Source: Bisporella sp. PMI_857
Lineage: Eukaryota; Ascomycota; Leotiomycetes; Helotiales; Helotiaceae
Direction of reading: 5' to 3'
NCBI GenBank assembly: GCA_021307315.1
Contig: JAJSPD010000003.1
Location: 248,001 to 312,000 of the forward strand
DNA: 64,000 bases
Under the pieces are notes generated by a model, which saw only the letters and a list, made by a program, of their open reading frames with translations, was not told the origin of the DNA and ran no database searches. Shown here in pieces: positions 11,539 through 24,412 of this stretch. The stretch's first letter is position 1; the number at the start of each line of letters is the position of its first letter. Made by a program: the position numbers and the translations under genes.

Positions 11539-12810
11539 TTATTCATCTCTTTGTAAACCGTGCTTGCCTCTGCCGATACGGTCTGCAAGGCCCATTTCTC
11601 CTGCCTTCCTATTCAGATTCATGGAAAACTCATCTCTATATTTAGACGACTTCGCTCGTGCTTTATCATCTGCTTCCTGAATCTCTTTCTCGCGTGTTGT
11701 TATCGCTGCTAAACGCTTCTCTCGGTCCACGTCTAAGCTGGCTGCTGCTTCCTGCATCTCAGCTATTTTCCGTTCTCTTTCCCTTTCCCTATCGGCGTCT
11801 GAGGTGTTGTGTGCAACAACACGCTTCTCTTTTTCTCCAGAACTTTGGTGTGATACTGGTGTTGTATAATTATCATGTCGTCGAGATCTCGGATGCTCAT
11901 TATAGCGTCTCGAATCGTCCCTCTGGCGTTCCCTGGAATCGTCTCTCCTTCTGGCTCTGGGCGAATCATCTCCTCTCCGTTCTTTAGGTGTAGAGGAACG
12001 CCGTCGACGTTCTGACCTAGAATATTCCTCGGAATGTCTATGCTTTGTTGACCTGCCATCCTCCAAATCGCCTCTTCGTCTACCTTCATGTGGCGAGCCC
12101 CTGCTATGTGCGGACTCACATCTCCTATGCCTCCTCTCATCATCGTCTCTCCTTCTCCGCTTGTACCCTCGCTCTTCCTCAGAGTCCAAAGAATCTCTTC
12201 TCCTCCGTCTATGGTGTCGGTCGTCGTCGGAGTAATCGTTTCGTTGACGATGATGCCGACGATGATGGTGACTCCGATGTCTCTTCTCTTTCACAGGCTC
12301 TTCTGCTTGTCCAGCCAAGGCAAGAAGTTGCCTTCTCTTGGCAGGATCATTCATCAGAGCCTCATATGCCGCCTGTTCTTGTCTCTTGATCGCTAACATA
12401 GGATCCTCTCGTATCTTTAGAGCCGTGTCGCGTGCCGTATTTGCAGTTTGCAGGGCCGAAAGGTTTTGTTCACCAGCAGTTCTTTCCAAAGCCTTGTGCT
12501 CATCGCCCTTGATCAACCCGTCGATTCTTCTTTTTCCAAGTAAATAGCCTTCCATTTCCTCCGTAGTCCCAGCTTGGCCACTTGATGGTCCTTGGTACAT
12601 CCAATCCACGCGATCCACTCGCTTTCGACTCCCTGCTGCTTCTAGCTTTGCTTGTATTTCCTCCTTAGCTCTCTCCTCCTTCAGCTCCTTGATGCGCTGG
12701 TCGGTGCGCTTTCGCTCATCTAAGGCTTTCTTCTCCTCCTCCCACACCTTTTTCTGATTGCTCATGAGCACGGGGTGCCATGACTTCTTTAGATTTAGAT
12801 CACCACCCAT
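11539..12810 (-). CDS. CWC25: Pre-mRNA-splicing factor CWC25
   Basis: A single-exon gene of 423 aa. The N terminus ([19 protein letters not shown]) and the following Lys/Glu-rich helix form the CIR_N domain that starts CWC25 proteins; [12 protein letters not shown] near residue 67 is the second conserved signature. After residue 175 the protein becomes an Arg/Ser/His/Asp-rich tail with RS-like repeats, as in other filamentous-fungal members. CWC25 joins the activated spliceosome and helps the first transesterification after Prp2 remodelling. The start is the only ATG that gives the family N terminus. It is divergent from CSN2. Confidence 0.92.
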   Translation of the reverse strand: MGGDLNLKKSWHPVLMSNQKKVWEEEKKALDERKRTDQRIKELKEERAKEEIQAKLEAAGSRKRVDRVDWMYQGPSSGQAGTTEEMEGYLLGKRRIDGLIKGDEHKALERTAGEQNLSALQTANTARDTALKIREDPMLAIKRQEQAAYEALMNDPAKRRQLLALAGQAEEPVKEKRHRSHHHRRHHRQRNDYSDDDRHHRRRRRDSLDSEEERGYKRRRRDDDERRHRRCESAHSRGSPHEGRRRGDLEDGRSTKHRHSEEYSRSERRRRSSTPKERRGDDSPRARRRDDSRERQRDDSRRYNEHPRSRRHDNYTTPVSHQSSGEKEKRVVAHNTSDADRERERERKIAEMQEAAASLDVDREKRLAAITTREKEIQEADDKARAKSSKYRDEFSMNLNRKAGEMGLADRIGRGKHGLQRDE

Positions 12811-13188
12811 CTTGACGGTGTTTGATGCTGAGCGGATGTAAGATGACTATTTGGTTAGACAGCATAAATGTAGGAATTACCACCTAATATTTCGCAAGTT
12901 TGCTGGAACAGTGCTGCGGCCTGAGTTGGTTGTTTCCCAAGTTGGAGAACGGGAGGCAATAATTCATGGGAGGCTGAGATCTGAAACTTAGGTGGGCTAG
13001 CCTATCATAGACTAGTGCAGTTCGATAAGGCTACGGCCCCACCGTCGTGGGAGCCTTGGAGAACAAGCTCAAGCTTTACAAACAACTCCAACAACGATAT
13101 ATTTCCACGCTCTTGTTGTATTTGATAACTGCGGGCTCGAGACTCTTGCCTCAGCTAAAGTCTTTACACTACAAATTTTCCAATCAAA
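12811..13188. promoter_or_regulatory. Divergent promoter between CWC25 and CSN2
   Basis: A 378-bp interval between the start codons of two genes that point away from each other, so it must hold both promoters and 5' leaders. I see no TATA box that clearly belongs to either gene. Boundaries are those of the coding sequences; transcription starts are not known. Confidence 0.6.
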
Positions 13189-14798
13189 ATGTCTGACGAT
13201 GGTGATTTCATGCAAGATTCGGATCAAGATGGGTCTGTTATCCCCAAATCAACTTTGGCAGCAAACTAACTTGGGTAGTTTTGACTTTGAATACGAGGAC
13301 GACGATGACCAAGAGGTTGGTGACGCAGATGTCGATATTGAAAATAAATACTATAACGCAAAGCAAATGAAGGCCACCGAGCCAGAAGCTGCCATTGAGG
13401 AGTTTCTAGGCATACCGGCCTTGGAGGAGGACAAGGGCGAATGGGGGTTCAAAGGGCTGAAGCAAGCTATCAAACTGGAGTATAAACTAGGACATTACGA
13501 AAAGGTTGGTGGATTTATGGATTCTACACATAAGAAAGGTGTCTGACCAGTCAAAGGCTGTCGAGCATTACACCGAACTCCTCACCTATGTCAAGAATGC
13601 CGTCACCAGAAATTACTCTGAAAAATCTATCAACTCTATACTCGATTATATCGAAAAGGGATCTGATAGTCCAGAGGCTAATCGCTGTATGGAGGAGTTT
13701 TACTCGAAAACTCTGATATCATTCCAAACGACAAACAACGAACGTCTATGGCTCAAGACCAATATCAAGCTTGTAAAGCTTTTCTTAGATCGCAAAGAAT
13801 ATGGTCCTGTTGTAAAGAAGTTGCGGGAGCTACATAAGGTTTGTGAGAAAGAAGATGGCTCGGATGACCCCGCGAAAGGCACACAATCCTTGGAAATCTA
13901 TGCACTGGAGATCCAGATGTATGCCGAGACCAAAAACAACAAGCAACTCAAACGTCTGTATGAACGAGCCTTAAAGGTAAAGTCAGCTGTTCCTCATCCA
14001 AAGATTATGGGCATTATCAGGGAGTGTGGAGGGAAGATGCATATGAGTGAAGAGAACTGGAAGGATGCGCAAAGCGATTTCTTTGAGTCGTTCCGCAATT
14101 ATGACGAGGCCGGCTCTTTGCAGAGAATACAGGTTCTCAAATACCTTGTCCTGACTACAATGCTGATGAAATCAACCATCAATCCATTCGAATCTCAAGA
14201 AACGAAGCCGTATAAAAATGATCCACGTATCACAGCCATGCAAGAGCTCGTTGACGCATACCAAAGAGACGATATCAACCACTACGAGTATGTTCTGAAT
14301 AACCACAAAGACCTTCTCGAAGATCCATTTATTGCCGAGAATATTGACGAAGTTACTCGCAACATGCGCACCAAGGCAGTCCTCAAGTTGATCGCACCGT
14401 ATACCCGCTTCAACCTCAAGTTTATCGCCAAAGCGCTTAAAATCCCTATTGCCGAAGTCCAGGATATCCTCGGCTTTCTAATCGTAGACAAGAAGGTGAA
14501 TGGCAAGATCAATCAACAGGATGGTACTGTAGAAATTGCCGATGACAGAGATAAGGAGCGGTTGCGTGCGATACAGGAGTGGACTGATGCGATAGGAACG
14601 CTATACCACACGGTTTTTACGGACGGAGATGGCTTCAAGGTGTCGGAACAGCAGATGCTGCCAGGCCTGGATAATTCACTAGACTTTCATGGCGCATCAA
14701 GTTTCGGTCCTGGCGGTATGATGGGCGGTGGACGTGGTGGGAAACCGAAGGCAGGGCGGGGCAGGAGAGGAGGTGGTTTGGGAATAGGAATGGCATGA
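13189..14798 (+). CDS. CSN2: COP9 signalosome subunit 2
   Basis: Exons are 13189-13232, 13279-13504 and 13557-14798 (503 aa). Introns are 46 and 52 bp. The first (donor GTCTGT, CTAAC branch) restores FDFEYEDDDD after MSDDGDFMQDSDQDG; the second joins HYEK to AVEHYTELLTYVKNAVTRNY. Family signatures include NYSEKSINSILDYIEKGS, NNERLWLKTNIKLVKLFL, IMGIIRECGGKMHM and the C-terminal PCI/winged-helix block. CSN2 is the PCI subunit of the COP9 signalosome that contacts cullin and RBX1 and is needed for deneddylation; in filamentous fungi the complex controls development and secondary metabolism. The extreme C terminus is Gly/Arg-rich (RGGxRG-like), which is not part of the core. Two in-frame acceptors exist at intron 2 (after 13550 and after 13556); the second matches the family better. 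Confidence 0.92.
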
Positions 14799-17733
14799 GT
14801 GGCTGATGAGTCTGCCACTGGAAAATTTTGCTCAGGCTATACGAAGGTACATAGCGAGGGAAGTATAGGCTTCACCAGACGGCATTACATACCCGCATAA
14901 ATGATGCAGCATTGGGGGATTAAATGCTTTGTCTACGGGGAGGTCCGAAGTGCGCATAATGGTAGATAGATTCCATCGTCCTCCGCCATACAAGAAGCAT
15001 CGCATTAGAAATGCAGGTCATCGCTGATTGACAATACACTTTACGGAATATACCTCAATTCCATATCACTTTCTCTTGATAGGCAAGTATTGATACTATA
15101 AGACGGGTGCTTGATCTTCCCTTGCCCACGTCCGATGCGCTGCAAGCCGCTGGTTGGCGGCCCCTCTCCAGGAAACACAGGACCGACTGGCCACGACATG
15201 CTGCAATAGCAAATCCTTCTGCACCAAGCATCGTCATTTCCGCTGCCCCTGGGGCCTCGCGTAGAGACGAGGTTTTCTCTCCAGCTTGGTCGCGTTACCA
15301 GTGGCCCGGAGCGAAATGGTATCTCTTCCCCATCCCCTGTCCACACCCTCCCAATGTCTCCTTACCCTTCAAGCATAGTTTTGGTAAACTACGGGAGCCC
15401 AACCTTCTTTTCGAAGCTTATTCACTTGTGTACTCCTTGGGTCAATTGTTTCGGTTTCTTTTTGCACTGGCAGTTTTTCACCCTAACCGTTGACTGAGAA
15501 CTAATCCTTTACCCTCCCCATGCTCTGAAGTGCTGGGTACCCCTTGGTCAAATCTGGAACCCTACTTCCCCGGCGACGCACAGGCTTCCCGGGGTTTTTG
15601 GATTTCGGCGCTAATCCAAGCTGCGGAAGAGCCTGCCTGGGTGAGCCGTCCCGCTCATTCCTTGCTCCCGTTTCTGGCGTTGGTTGTCACCATTCACAAG
15701 GCCGATGCGGGCGCGCCTTGTGCATGTTCGCTGTCAACTATGAACTGGGGTTTGCCTGATGCCACGCCGTACTAAGGGTGTTTGGTCGAGCTTCCTCGAG
15801 GGATGCAGAGGAAAAAAAAATTATTGTTTTTGGCTACACAAAATGGAGCCTCTTACAGTAGAGTAATCTCGGCCAAGGGCCGTGGACCCTATTGGCACGG
15901 TTGCATCAAGAGATTGAGTGCATGAGAGGTCTGGGCACAGGCAAACAGCGATGCCGTCGTGGCTTGCAGTGATGGACTACAACATCGTATCGAGAGATTA
16001 TGTTTCAAGTCTCAGATGTGATGATCGAACATAGATGTGAATTTACGCACTGACGATATCCTATATTCAGCTCACAGACACCGAGGAATCTTTCCAGTAT
16101 ACAGAAATGGGCAGGTGAGAGCAATTAAATGAGGGGAAGCTGCAGCCAACCGCCAAACGGCACATAATGATTATTACTAGATAAGCTATATGGCGAGCAA
16201 CGAATCCTTATGTCTGGACCCCATCGCGATCCAGAGAGTCGGACACCACTTGGGGTCCGTTGACGCTGACATTTAATCGTCATCATTTTTTGGGTGGTAG
16301 AGTAAGACATGGTACGATCTTGATTCGATAGCCATTTAGATGTGATCTATCAGAACGCCACGCAGTTCTGTAGCAGAAAGTTGGGGAGAACAGACGCCAT
16401 ACACGCGCGGTAGGTGCAGTTTCAATGTTTGTTGGCTGGAGAGCTGGATCGTGCTAAAGTAAGTGGAGAACGAGACGAAATAAGACTGGACGATCTTGGG
16501 CTTGTGGCCCATCGAACTTGCACTCAATGTGATCATGAGCTTGCTGCTGTAGCTGGTAAGACTGAATAATGTATCTGCGTACAAAGGTCCAAGGTAGCTG
16601 CGAACACAACTCTTCTAGACGCATCTATCGCCTTTGTATAGGATTGTTGTGTTTTGACAGATGCGAAGCCCAAAGGCGACACCGACCCTGTCATGGAGAA
16701 TCAGTGGCGAGGTTAGCTTTCTAATAGAGCATTCTTGTCATGTCTCTCTCCTCGACAGCCGCACATGGGACCAGTTTTGAGATACGGGACAGTACTTGCC
16801 CCCCATTCTTGTGGCTGTTGTAGACTTGCACTTCAATGACCACCACGCACTTGGCCGTCTATATGACTCTCGATGATAATACCGTAACAGTACCCCTCCC
16901 GTCTCGTCATTCAGATTGTACTTCGCACCTGAACCAGGCGTAAAATTGGGTATCTTCGCTAGCAGCATCCTGCCCTCTTGCTCCTCAGACTTCCTTGCCC
17001 ACATCCACTAACGCCTCTGCCTTCGGGAAAGCACATGTTCTGATATTACCACTGTGAAGTGATTGACACTGAGCGTCTCGCTCCCGAGTTACTAAATTTG
17101 TTGAGCGGAGTTGTTGTTTCGATAAACCGGAACGACGCAGGAAGAGTGGGGCAAGCACACGTCTGAGTACATAGTCAAGGCCAGAGCCATATAGCGGCCA
17201 TAAACATAGCCATATCGATTTTGTACAAACGGCGCAGGAAAAGGACCGTCCACGGCCACCGGTCCCATGTGCAGCTGCTTTCTGGCTGAAGTGTTTTTGT
17301 TAAAGCACCCGAGATCGCGCGAATCGCTTGACTGAAGCACTACAGGGGCTGGTGAGCTTTGACCATTGAGAGCAGTTGAAGCCGACAGTTGGAGTTTGAG
17401 GTGAAGGCTTGGTATTGGTATGGTATGTATGCCAGCTGCATATGAAGTCGAGACATATATCTGAAGATCAATTGCAGAGGCAGAGCAGCAGAAGTAGAGA
17501 AGAAGAAGTACGGTGAAGAGAAGCTGTTGACCTCCTGAAAAGATCTATAAGCGTGCTACCAGGGCACCTTCCCCTCCCTCAATCCCTATTTATCCTCTGC
17601 AATAAGAAGGCGTTGCACCGTTGCACAGCGCATACCTACTCTCGTTGTACGAAAAAAAAAGCTCCGTCGAGAAGCTTCACCAGCAGTAGCTGCATAACGG
17701 CGCCGCGAGATCTCTCGCAGCCTCGGACTTTGG
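14799..17733. other. Long gene-free stretch upstream of the otubain gene
   Basis: About 2.9 kb. The part from roughly 15100 to 15780 looks more GC-rich than its surroundings and contains several overlapping open frames on both strands, none with recognisable protein features. The last 250 bases are purine- then pyrimidine-rich, as expected for a fungal promoter and leader. It may be a long regulatory region, an untranslated RNA or a decayed element. I see no terminal repeats. Confidence 0.4.
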
Positions 17734-19750
17734 ATGGAAGAAGGAATGTTCCAACCACAACCTACACCAATCTCTCCTTTTTCTTATGGAGTAGCATCTC
17801 CCATCATCACCTTTCCTGGATTTCAACCAGCTCCTGGAGCTACTGTTGCAGAGACTGGAGGTCTTGGTGGTGGTGTTGGTGTTGGTGCTGGCGTCGGTCG
17901 TGCACCTGTTTTCCGCGATCCAGTTTTCTCGCCCATCAACGCCAACGCGAATCCAAACGGGAGAGTCCTGAATTTTAATAATACCACCGTGGGTCGACCA
18001 TACAACATGGCAGGCAACGACCTGGAAGAACAGCAGCGTCTAGCCAGGGAGTATCAGGCACCACTAGAGGTACATCTGTGTGACAGTAAGATGAGAGCAT
18101 ATTGCTGATCTATGACAGGGTCCATTGGTGGGGGAGAAGAAGAGCAGCCAGGCCATTACAGAGGAATACGCAAAGGCAGACCCTATCTATATCGCAAAGA
18201 CAGCTGTAGGTTGACCTCGCAGACACCAATTCGGACTACGCTGACAACAATCTGTCTGTAGGCTTTGCCAGATAGGTATTCTCACTATCGGCCTATACTT
18301 GGAGATGGAAACTGTGGATGGCGGGGTAGGCTTTCCCCACAACCTCATGGAAGACCCCTTTGCGCAACGTGCACTCCGAACGATTGACAATCAACTTACA
18401 ATCTGTTCATTTCAACCGCTAACGGGTTGCATAGCTGTCGCTTTCGCGTATTTCGAAACCTTACTATGGCTCGGGGACAAGGCAAAGTTGGAGAGCGAGC
18501 TCGCCCGCTTGATCTCTATGAACAACTTCATCTCATCAGTTGGTGGTCATGACCTTGGCATATTTGAAGACTTTGCGGAAGAGACATTTGAATTATTGCG
18601 GGGCCTGATAGCTTTATGGGGAAACTCTACAGCAGCAGAAGAGCTACTTGTTTCCCGGTTCAACGGTGATGCATCACCAAACATCATTTACCATATGCGC
18701 TTGTTAGCCTCGACGACTTTCAAATCGAATATTCCTCTCTATGAGAATTTCATACCAGAGGGTGGGGTGCAGGAGTTCATTCGGGAGCTCGAGGCTTTGA
18801 GCACGGAAATTGATCACCTAGGAATAACACTCCTCATCGATGCTCTAACAAAACCCGCTGGGCTCGCTGTGGAGATCGTCTATCTGGACCGAAGTGAAGG
18901 AACCCAAGTCAACTCTCACACTTACCAAGATGAGGATGAAAATGGAGTGCCACTCAATCCTATGGGACCCATTATTCACCTTCTCTACCGACCTAGTCAC
19001 TACGACATTCTCTACAAAGATGGAGCGTCCTACTCTTCACAGCCAATTTCCACCACTGCTCACAATTCAAACATCCAAGTCAACCGAGCAACAAGCTTTA
19101 GTCAAAGGCATATAATCCAAAATACGATACCCAACTTTTCCAATATCAATGTTGACGACATGAGTCTTCTTTTCAGCATCCCAGGATTCTGCCCGCCACC
19201 CTCATCCCATCATGGCTTCCCATCACAATATTCTGGAATTGAGCAAACTTACGCCTCCTCTCCGATCTCGGCTTCTGTTTCCCCTGGCCCATCCATAGCT
19301 AACTCGTCAGCCACATCGAATCTATCGGTGTCTACCAATTTTGCTCAACAACCATCTGCGCTGACAACTCCGACCCTCAACACACCACATTCGTCCCATT
19401 CACCACTTGCCACGTTTCCTCCTACCCAATTACCAATCCATACGCAAAATTTGCCACAATCTCAACAAATACGGCCATCACTACCTGCACACTCATCCAT
19501 TTCTTCGCACTCTTCGCACTCTTCAGACATTGTATCGACCCTTTCTGCGAATTCCAGTTTCCGTCCGAGTAAATATGAATGGGAGGCCATTGCCGATTGG
19601 CAGGAAGGTCCAGTAACCTTCCAGACCAGTACGTTTAAGAATAGCCACTATAACACCGCGCATTACAACAACCCTAATTTCCAACCCGAGGAGTGGAGCC
19701 CTGACTGTGAGGAAGCAGTGAGCATCAGTGGACGTAAGAGAAGTCACTGA
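17734..19750 (+). CDS. Otubain-type deubiquitinase (peptidase C65) with long C-terminal tail
   Basis: Exons are 17734-18069, 18119-18205, 18262-18325 and 18435-19750 (600 aa). All four join in phase; the last junction restores LGDGNCGWRAVAFAYFE, the otubain catalytic Asp156/Cys159 motif. The catalytic His351 lies in RPSHYDILY. Between them are the usual helical blocks (EDFAEETFELLRGLI; ASPNIIYHMRLLAS). Otubains cleave ubiquitin chains, OTUB1 preferring Lys48 links, and can block E2 enzymes. The N-terminal 110 residues are Gly/Pro-rich with a Gly-Val repeat, and residues from about 360 to 600 are a Ser/Thr/Pro/His-rich disordered tail that animal OTUB1 lacks. An ATG four codons downstream (MFQPQ) is an alternative start. 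The third intron (109 bp) is the longest here. Confidence 0.88.
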
Positions 19751-22029
19751 GTAGTCTCATATGTTGCCGGTGACGATAAAATGTAGTCATTGAGACACCA
19801 ACATGCATAGGTTACACAAAGAATTTTATTGAGCATTGGGAGGCATGTTAAAAGCCAAATTACTTGATTCAAAGAGACAAGACGATATGACGAATTCATA
19901 TATTCACGACCTGGAATGACGAGATGATGGCGAAAATATGGGGCTGGCATTGATTTTACTCTTTTTTTTTTAGCCTGGACTGCATTAATTCATTTACATG
20001 GTTTTTCTATCTTCCTCTTAATTGTGCTCTATTGCTTGTGTAGCGAATACCATGGCGGTAATACTTATTGCATTTTACAATGAGAGAAGAAAGCACTTGT
20101 CATGTGCAACATCTGGGATTAATATGTCACTGTCAGATAGACATCAAATTGAAAACAGCTTTTCTCTCAACATCGTTCCTTTAAGTCTCAGTCTTTTTTA
20201 TTCCTTTATACAGCGATCTCCTGCATCCTCGGTCTAGTCTGACCCGAAAGCTTTGTATAACCTGGTTTCCTCTGCCAACTTCATCCATTGCCTCGTAACC
20301 TTAAGATCCACTCTGCTTCATAAGCAACCTTCGTGTATCAAGCTTAAGTCATATGAGCTTTATACACATGAGTTGTTGAACCTCATTGATTTACCAGGAC
20401 CTGTCGCTCCTCTGTCCCTTCCTCATGCCTGACTCTGCGTTCTGGAACAGATACCCCCTTTCAACGTCTATTTCTCTTCCACTTATCAAACCTAGCTTTT
20501 ATATACTTTTAAACAATGCTGCTACTAGATATAAAGTAAGCTGTTCCACTCGGTAGATGGATTTGAGGACTTGATTCACGGCATATCATTTAGCTGACAA
20601 CATAAATTCAATCACAAAACGGCGTATTGTCTATTTTAATTTCCCAAAGCTGATGCCAGAGACACCATTGGTGAATATAGTTCTAATATTTTGACTTACG
20701 TATCAAACGCCTGATATAAAGGCAAAGTCTTCTACCCAAAGACTTCACAATTACGTTTTATGACATTCCTCAAAATCCGTTGGCCCTCCTCGAAACACCA
20801 AAACATAAGAGCATTTTAACTTCCAAACAAAACCTAGGAGATATTGGAATAGTTTCCAAACCAACATGTCTTCCCAGAACGCGAGCTATTTCTCAATATC
20901 AGATGCTTTACGGAGAGCTATCCTTTTCTGGAGCAAGTAATCTGAAGCCGAATCTGATATTCGGTCCTGATACGAAGGCAATTTGACATCTGGTTCGCGG
21001 GCGAAACCCATTCCAGCCATCGAAAGCCTGCCACAACATTGAAGCTAATCAATTCAGGCTCAGCTTTGGTACACCGAAAGTCATACATCCCTGGAACCAA
21101 TTTGGGCTTCACATGAGCATAGCTATCTATACTCATTCAATTCTACATCACCCTTGTTTATTTAGCGAGGTATAGTTGAATGGTCATAGCTTTGGAACTT
21201 GGACTGTCAATGGCATCTATTACCTTCTCGTTGAAATTGGAATTCGAAAGGATTCTGCTAAACTTGTGTCTGCGGAGATTGGACGTGCGGAGGATGCGGA
21301 CGTTACGGCTGCTAAACCCCATGGAAGCAACAAGGCATCATTAAAATAATGGCAATTCAGTTTATGAATAGGTCAGGGCAGAGGAACTATAGTATTGGTG
21401 GCATTGACCCTACAATTTTATAACTACTTTGAAAGAGTCAACGATGTAGCTGGGATAGCGTTGATTTTCTTTTAAGAAATATTTCATCTAGTGATCTTCT
21501 GTCTAGAATATTTTTAGTTATTTCCAACATGTGAATACGAAGCTTTCTATGTGATGAGCTCATATGCAAATTAGCATTAGAAGTGCCTGGATCGCTCGCT
21601 AAGGGTAATGTACCAACGATGGGTCGGTATGTTTTGCAGTGAGTGCCTGCTCTTATGTGACAGATGCGAACAGAAATGCAGTGGCATCAGCCATGGTTGG
21701 CAGTAGTTATTGAGCTGGAAACTACAAACCTGTGCAATTGGACAATGCACTTGCTTCTAGTGGATTAGCCTCTATGGCCATTGATGCGTTTTGGAGTATT
21801 TGCTTGGTAATCACAGCTACAGGGTAGATTTAAGGTTAGGCCACCCGCCTTTAGTGCTGAATAAGGCCCTTACCAAAGCAAAGTCAGCATCGAGACCTCC
21901 ATAACACTGAAAACATCCTCAAATATGACGAGGTCATCCACTTGTATAAGTATTATTTCCAAGCATTAAGTAATTCTCCATCTTCTCCAATCCTCTCCAA
22001 GCTTCCAGTCGATTGTCAAAGGTCTATAT
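19751..22029. other. AT-rich intergenic region
   Basis: About 2.3 kb between two co-oriented genes. It begins with the 3' flank of the otubain gene and a T-run near 19962-19971, and ends with the promoter of the pirin gene. Only short chance frames are present. I see no gene or clear repeat. Confidence 0.45.
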
Positions 22030-23138
22030 ATGAAGCTATTTCTTCTGTCCAGTACGATTTTCATCGCTTCAATTTCAGTGTATTTTTCTACCCCACTTCA
22101 CGAACTATTTCAATATCTGAAATATCACCACTCACCAAGTATAACACCAATTGTTACAGAGGAATCAATAATTAAGACGCCTTCATTATCAGAGCCCATG
22201 AGCACATTATCTGCCATAAAAAATACCATGTCCAAAGCTCTTTCCCACGCCAAAATCGTACCCCGCCGCTCGAACGACAGAGGGCATGCGGACCATGGAT
22301 GGCTGAATACATACCACACTTTTTCCTTCGCAAACTACTATGATACCAAATTTCAAAGCTTTGGAAATTTGCGTGTTCTTAATGAAGATCGTGTCGATGC
22401 TGGACAAGGATTTCCTACACATCCTCATCGAGACGCTGAGATCTTTAGCTATATCTTGAGTGGCGAGTTAACGCACAGAGATAGTATGATTCAAAAGGGC
22501 AAGGAGGGAAATGAAGGAGACGACTTCTATCGGATGAAGCGAGGGGACGTACAATTCACTACTGGTGGAACAGGTATGCAGATCGACCTCCGATTCTTAA
22601 TCTTGACAAATACTGACCTAATATAGGAATTGCCCACTCAGAACAGAACGAATCGAAGGAACAGGTGCACTTCCTGCAAATTTGGGCTCTGCCTTGGGCA
22701 CGAGGTCTAGCACCACGATACCACACAAGAACGTTTTCTGAGGACGCCAAACGCGCCGCATTCCTGCCCATCCTTTCGCCTCTGAAAGCAGGACGTGGTG
22801 CCTCGGCAGCAGAGGAAAAGGAAGCCGAGCCCACCCTACCGGAGACAATTCCAATACACGCCGATTTTGTCATGGCAGCTGGCATAATCGGAGTTGACAA
22901 GCGGTTCAAGTGGACTGTGGGAGGAAATGCAACAAAGAAAACAACTGGACGAAACGTTTACGTCCACCTCCCGATGTGCAAAGGTGGATCTGCAAAAATT
23001 AGATTGGATGGAAGAGAGGATGCAGTTTTGGGAGAGGGAGATGGCGCTTTTGTGACCAATGTAAATGCTGGCGATGTGTTGAGCTTCGAAAGTATAGGAG
23101 AGGCAGAAGCTGAGGTGGTCGTGTTGGATAGCGATTAG
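22030..23138 (+). CDS. Pirin-family bicupin protein with N-terminal hydrophobic segment
   Basis: Exons are 22030-22573 and 22627-23138 (351 aa); the 53-bp intron splits a Gly codon and restores GGTGIAHSEQNES. The pirin signature is clear: HADHGWLNTYHTFSFANY, then HPHRDAEIFSYILSGELTHRDS with the metal-binding His residues, and QVHFLQIWALP. The C-terminal cupin follows. Pirins bind iron; some act as quercetinases, others as nuclear cofactors or in stress responses. Starting at the first ATG gives MKLFLLSSTIFIASISVYF, a signal peptide or membrane anchor, followed by a 40-residue linker. This is unusual because pirins are mostly soluble and intracellular. Two further ATGs (22198 and 22228, MSKALSHAK) would give the usual short form. 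The choice of start decides the location. Confidence 0.87.
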
Positions 23139-24281
23139 ATTGTTGTACGAGATTAAAAATAAATAAATTGAATATTGTTTGAAAGTAGTCCTTCTCTTGT
23201 GTAGTTCCTCAAGACTGAAGTCGACTCTGGTGAGCCATGGCTTAGTGGCCTTTTGAACTTGGCATCCATGTTCTACAAATTTTTCTGCCTTCTGGCTAAT
23301 AACATCGGCATAGTGTGTGCTCAATTGTCACTTCACCGCCTACATGTTCCTAAAGCTATAGTTGTCTATCTTTGTCCTACCGATGATAGGCCTTCACTCT
23401 TTGTAAAATGGCTTCCCATGACACAAATCTGGCTCGCCCAAACTGTGCTGTTGCATCTGATACATGTCCGGGAAGATCACCAAATTGCGGCGAATCCGTT
23501 CCAACGAACAGATATTCCCAGCATTAACGGCCGCATGGGCAGAAACGGCACCCCTCTATACTTGTCCTCTGCGTGCCACGTCTCACCGTCGTGCGACATG
23601 GGATTCTGTCTGCAAATGTTTATCGTATCTTTGGCCGCCGAGTTGTCATCTAGTACTGCAGAGTGTTTGCGTTACAAAAACATACCTCAGGGGTTGTTCT
23701 GCAACCATGCTGAGGCTCCTTCGATTGTCTTTACAGCGAATTGAGGATGTGTAGGAAGTAACTAGAGGTATTATGCCATGGACAATTGAGAAACCCTTAG
23801 CCTCTTTTTAAGTTAGAGGTTGTCTACTCACGATAAGGTGACACCGACCTTAGTGAGATTCTCTGCTGTATGTTTGCTCAAGTTTCTTATTGATGGCATG
23901 TTGGAACGTTTGTTCGCTTGGTTATCACAGTACAGGATGCGATTTTTACTTCAACGAAGAGCGCTTTGCGGATTATAAGCAGCGCTTATGGCGAATCGTT
24001 CATGGAAGAGTCTATTTGAAGGCGCAATCAATGCTGGCTAATTGCGCTGCTATTGAATGTTCCTCTAAGCCTTAGTTAATGTGTGTTTGGTGCTGTTCCC
24101 GTGGTAGAAAAATCGTGATTCTTCTGGACCAGATACTCTTAAATTTATACTACCAACTGCCTGCAACAACGCGATTTGCTTCCTCCCAGGTTGTTATCAG
24201 TTTTATTGGCGGGCACCTGAGCGCTTATGCCTCAGATAACATGTCAAGCCGCCATCGCCACACTTACCACGAGAACCAATA
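23139..24281. other. Intergenic, left flank of the transposon
   Basis: No gene is supported. Overlapping open frames exist on the plus strand around 23253-23754 and on the minus strand around 23460-23650, without family resemblance. They could be the decayed remains of a gene or mobile element. The stretch ends with the TA target duplication at 24280-24281. Confidence 0.4.
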
Positions 24282-24388
24282 CAGTAGGGTGCAAAAAGTA
24301 TCGGACCCCCCCCTTGTATGCCAAGAGCTTTCTATGCCTAATTCGTACGCGTCGACATGGCCGCTTTTTGAGAGGATTTTGTAAACAA
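24282..24388 (+). repeat. Left terminal inverted repeat of the Tc1-like element
   Basis: 107 bp, identical to the reverse complement of 25501-25607. Divergence begins directly after GTAAACAA. The inner part is unusually long for a simple Tc1 end and may carry a second transposase binding site. Confidence 0.95.
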
Positions 24389-24412
24389 TATGGTGTTTTG
24401 AAGTTTTAATTC

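Noticed and set aside
17553..17978. 141-codon open frame overlapping the otubain start
   Set aside because: Trp/Cys/Ser-rich translation with no family features; the overlapping frame encodes the otubain N terminus.
23253..23754. Plus-strand open frames of 96 and 163 codons
   Set aside because: No family resemblance, no splice partners, and coding-like text also appears on the other strand; support is too weak.
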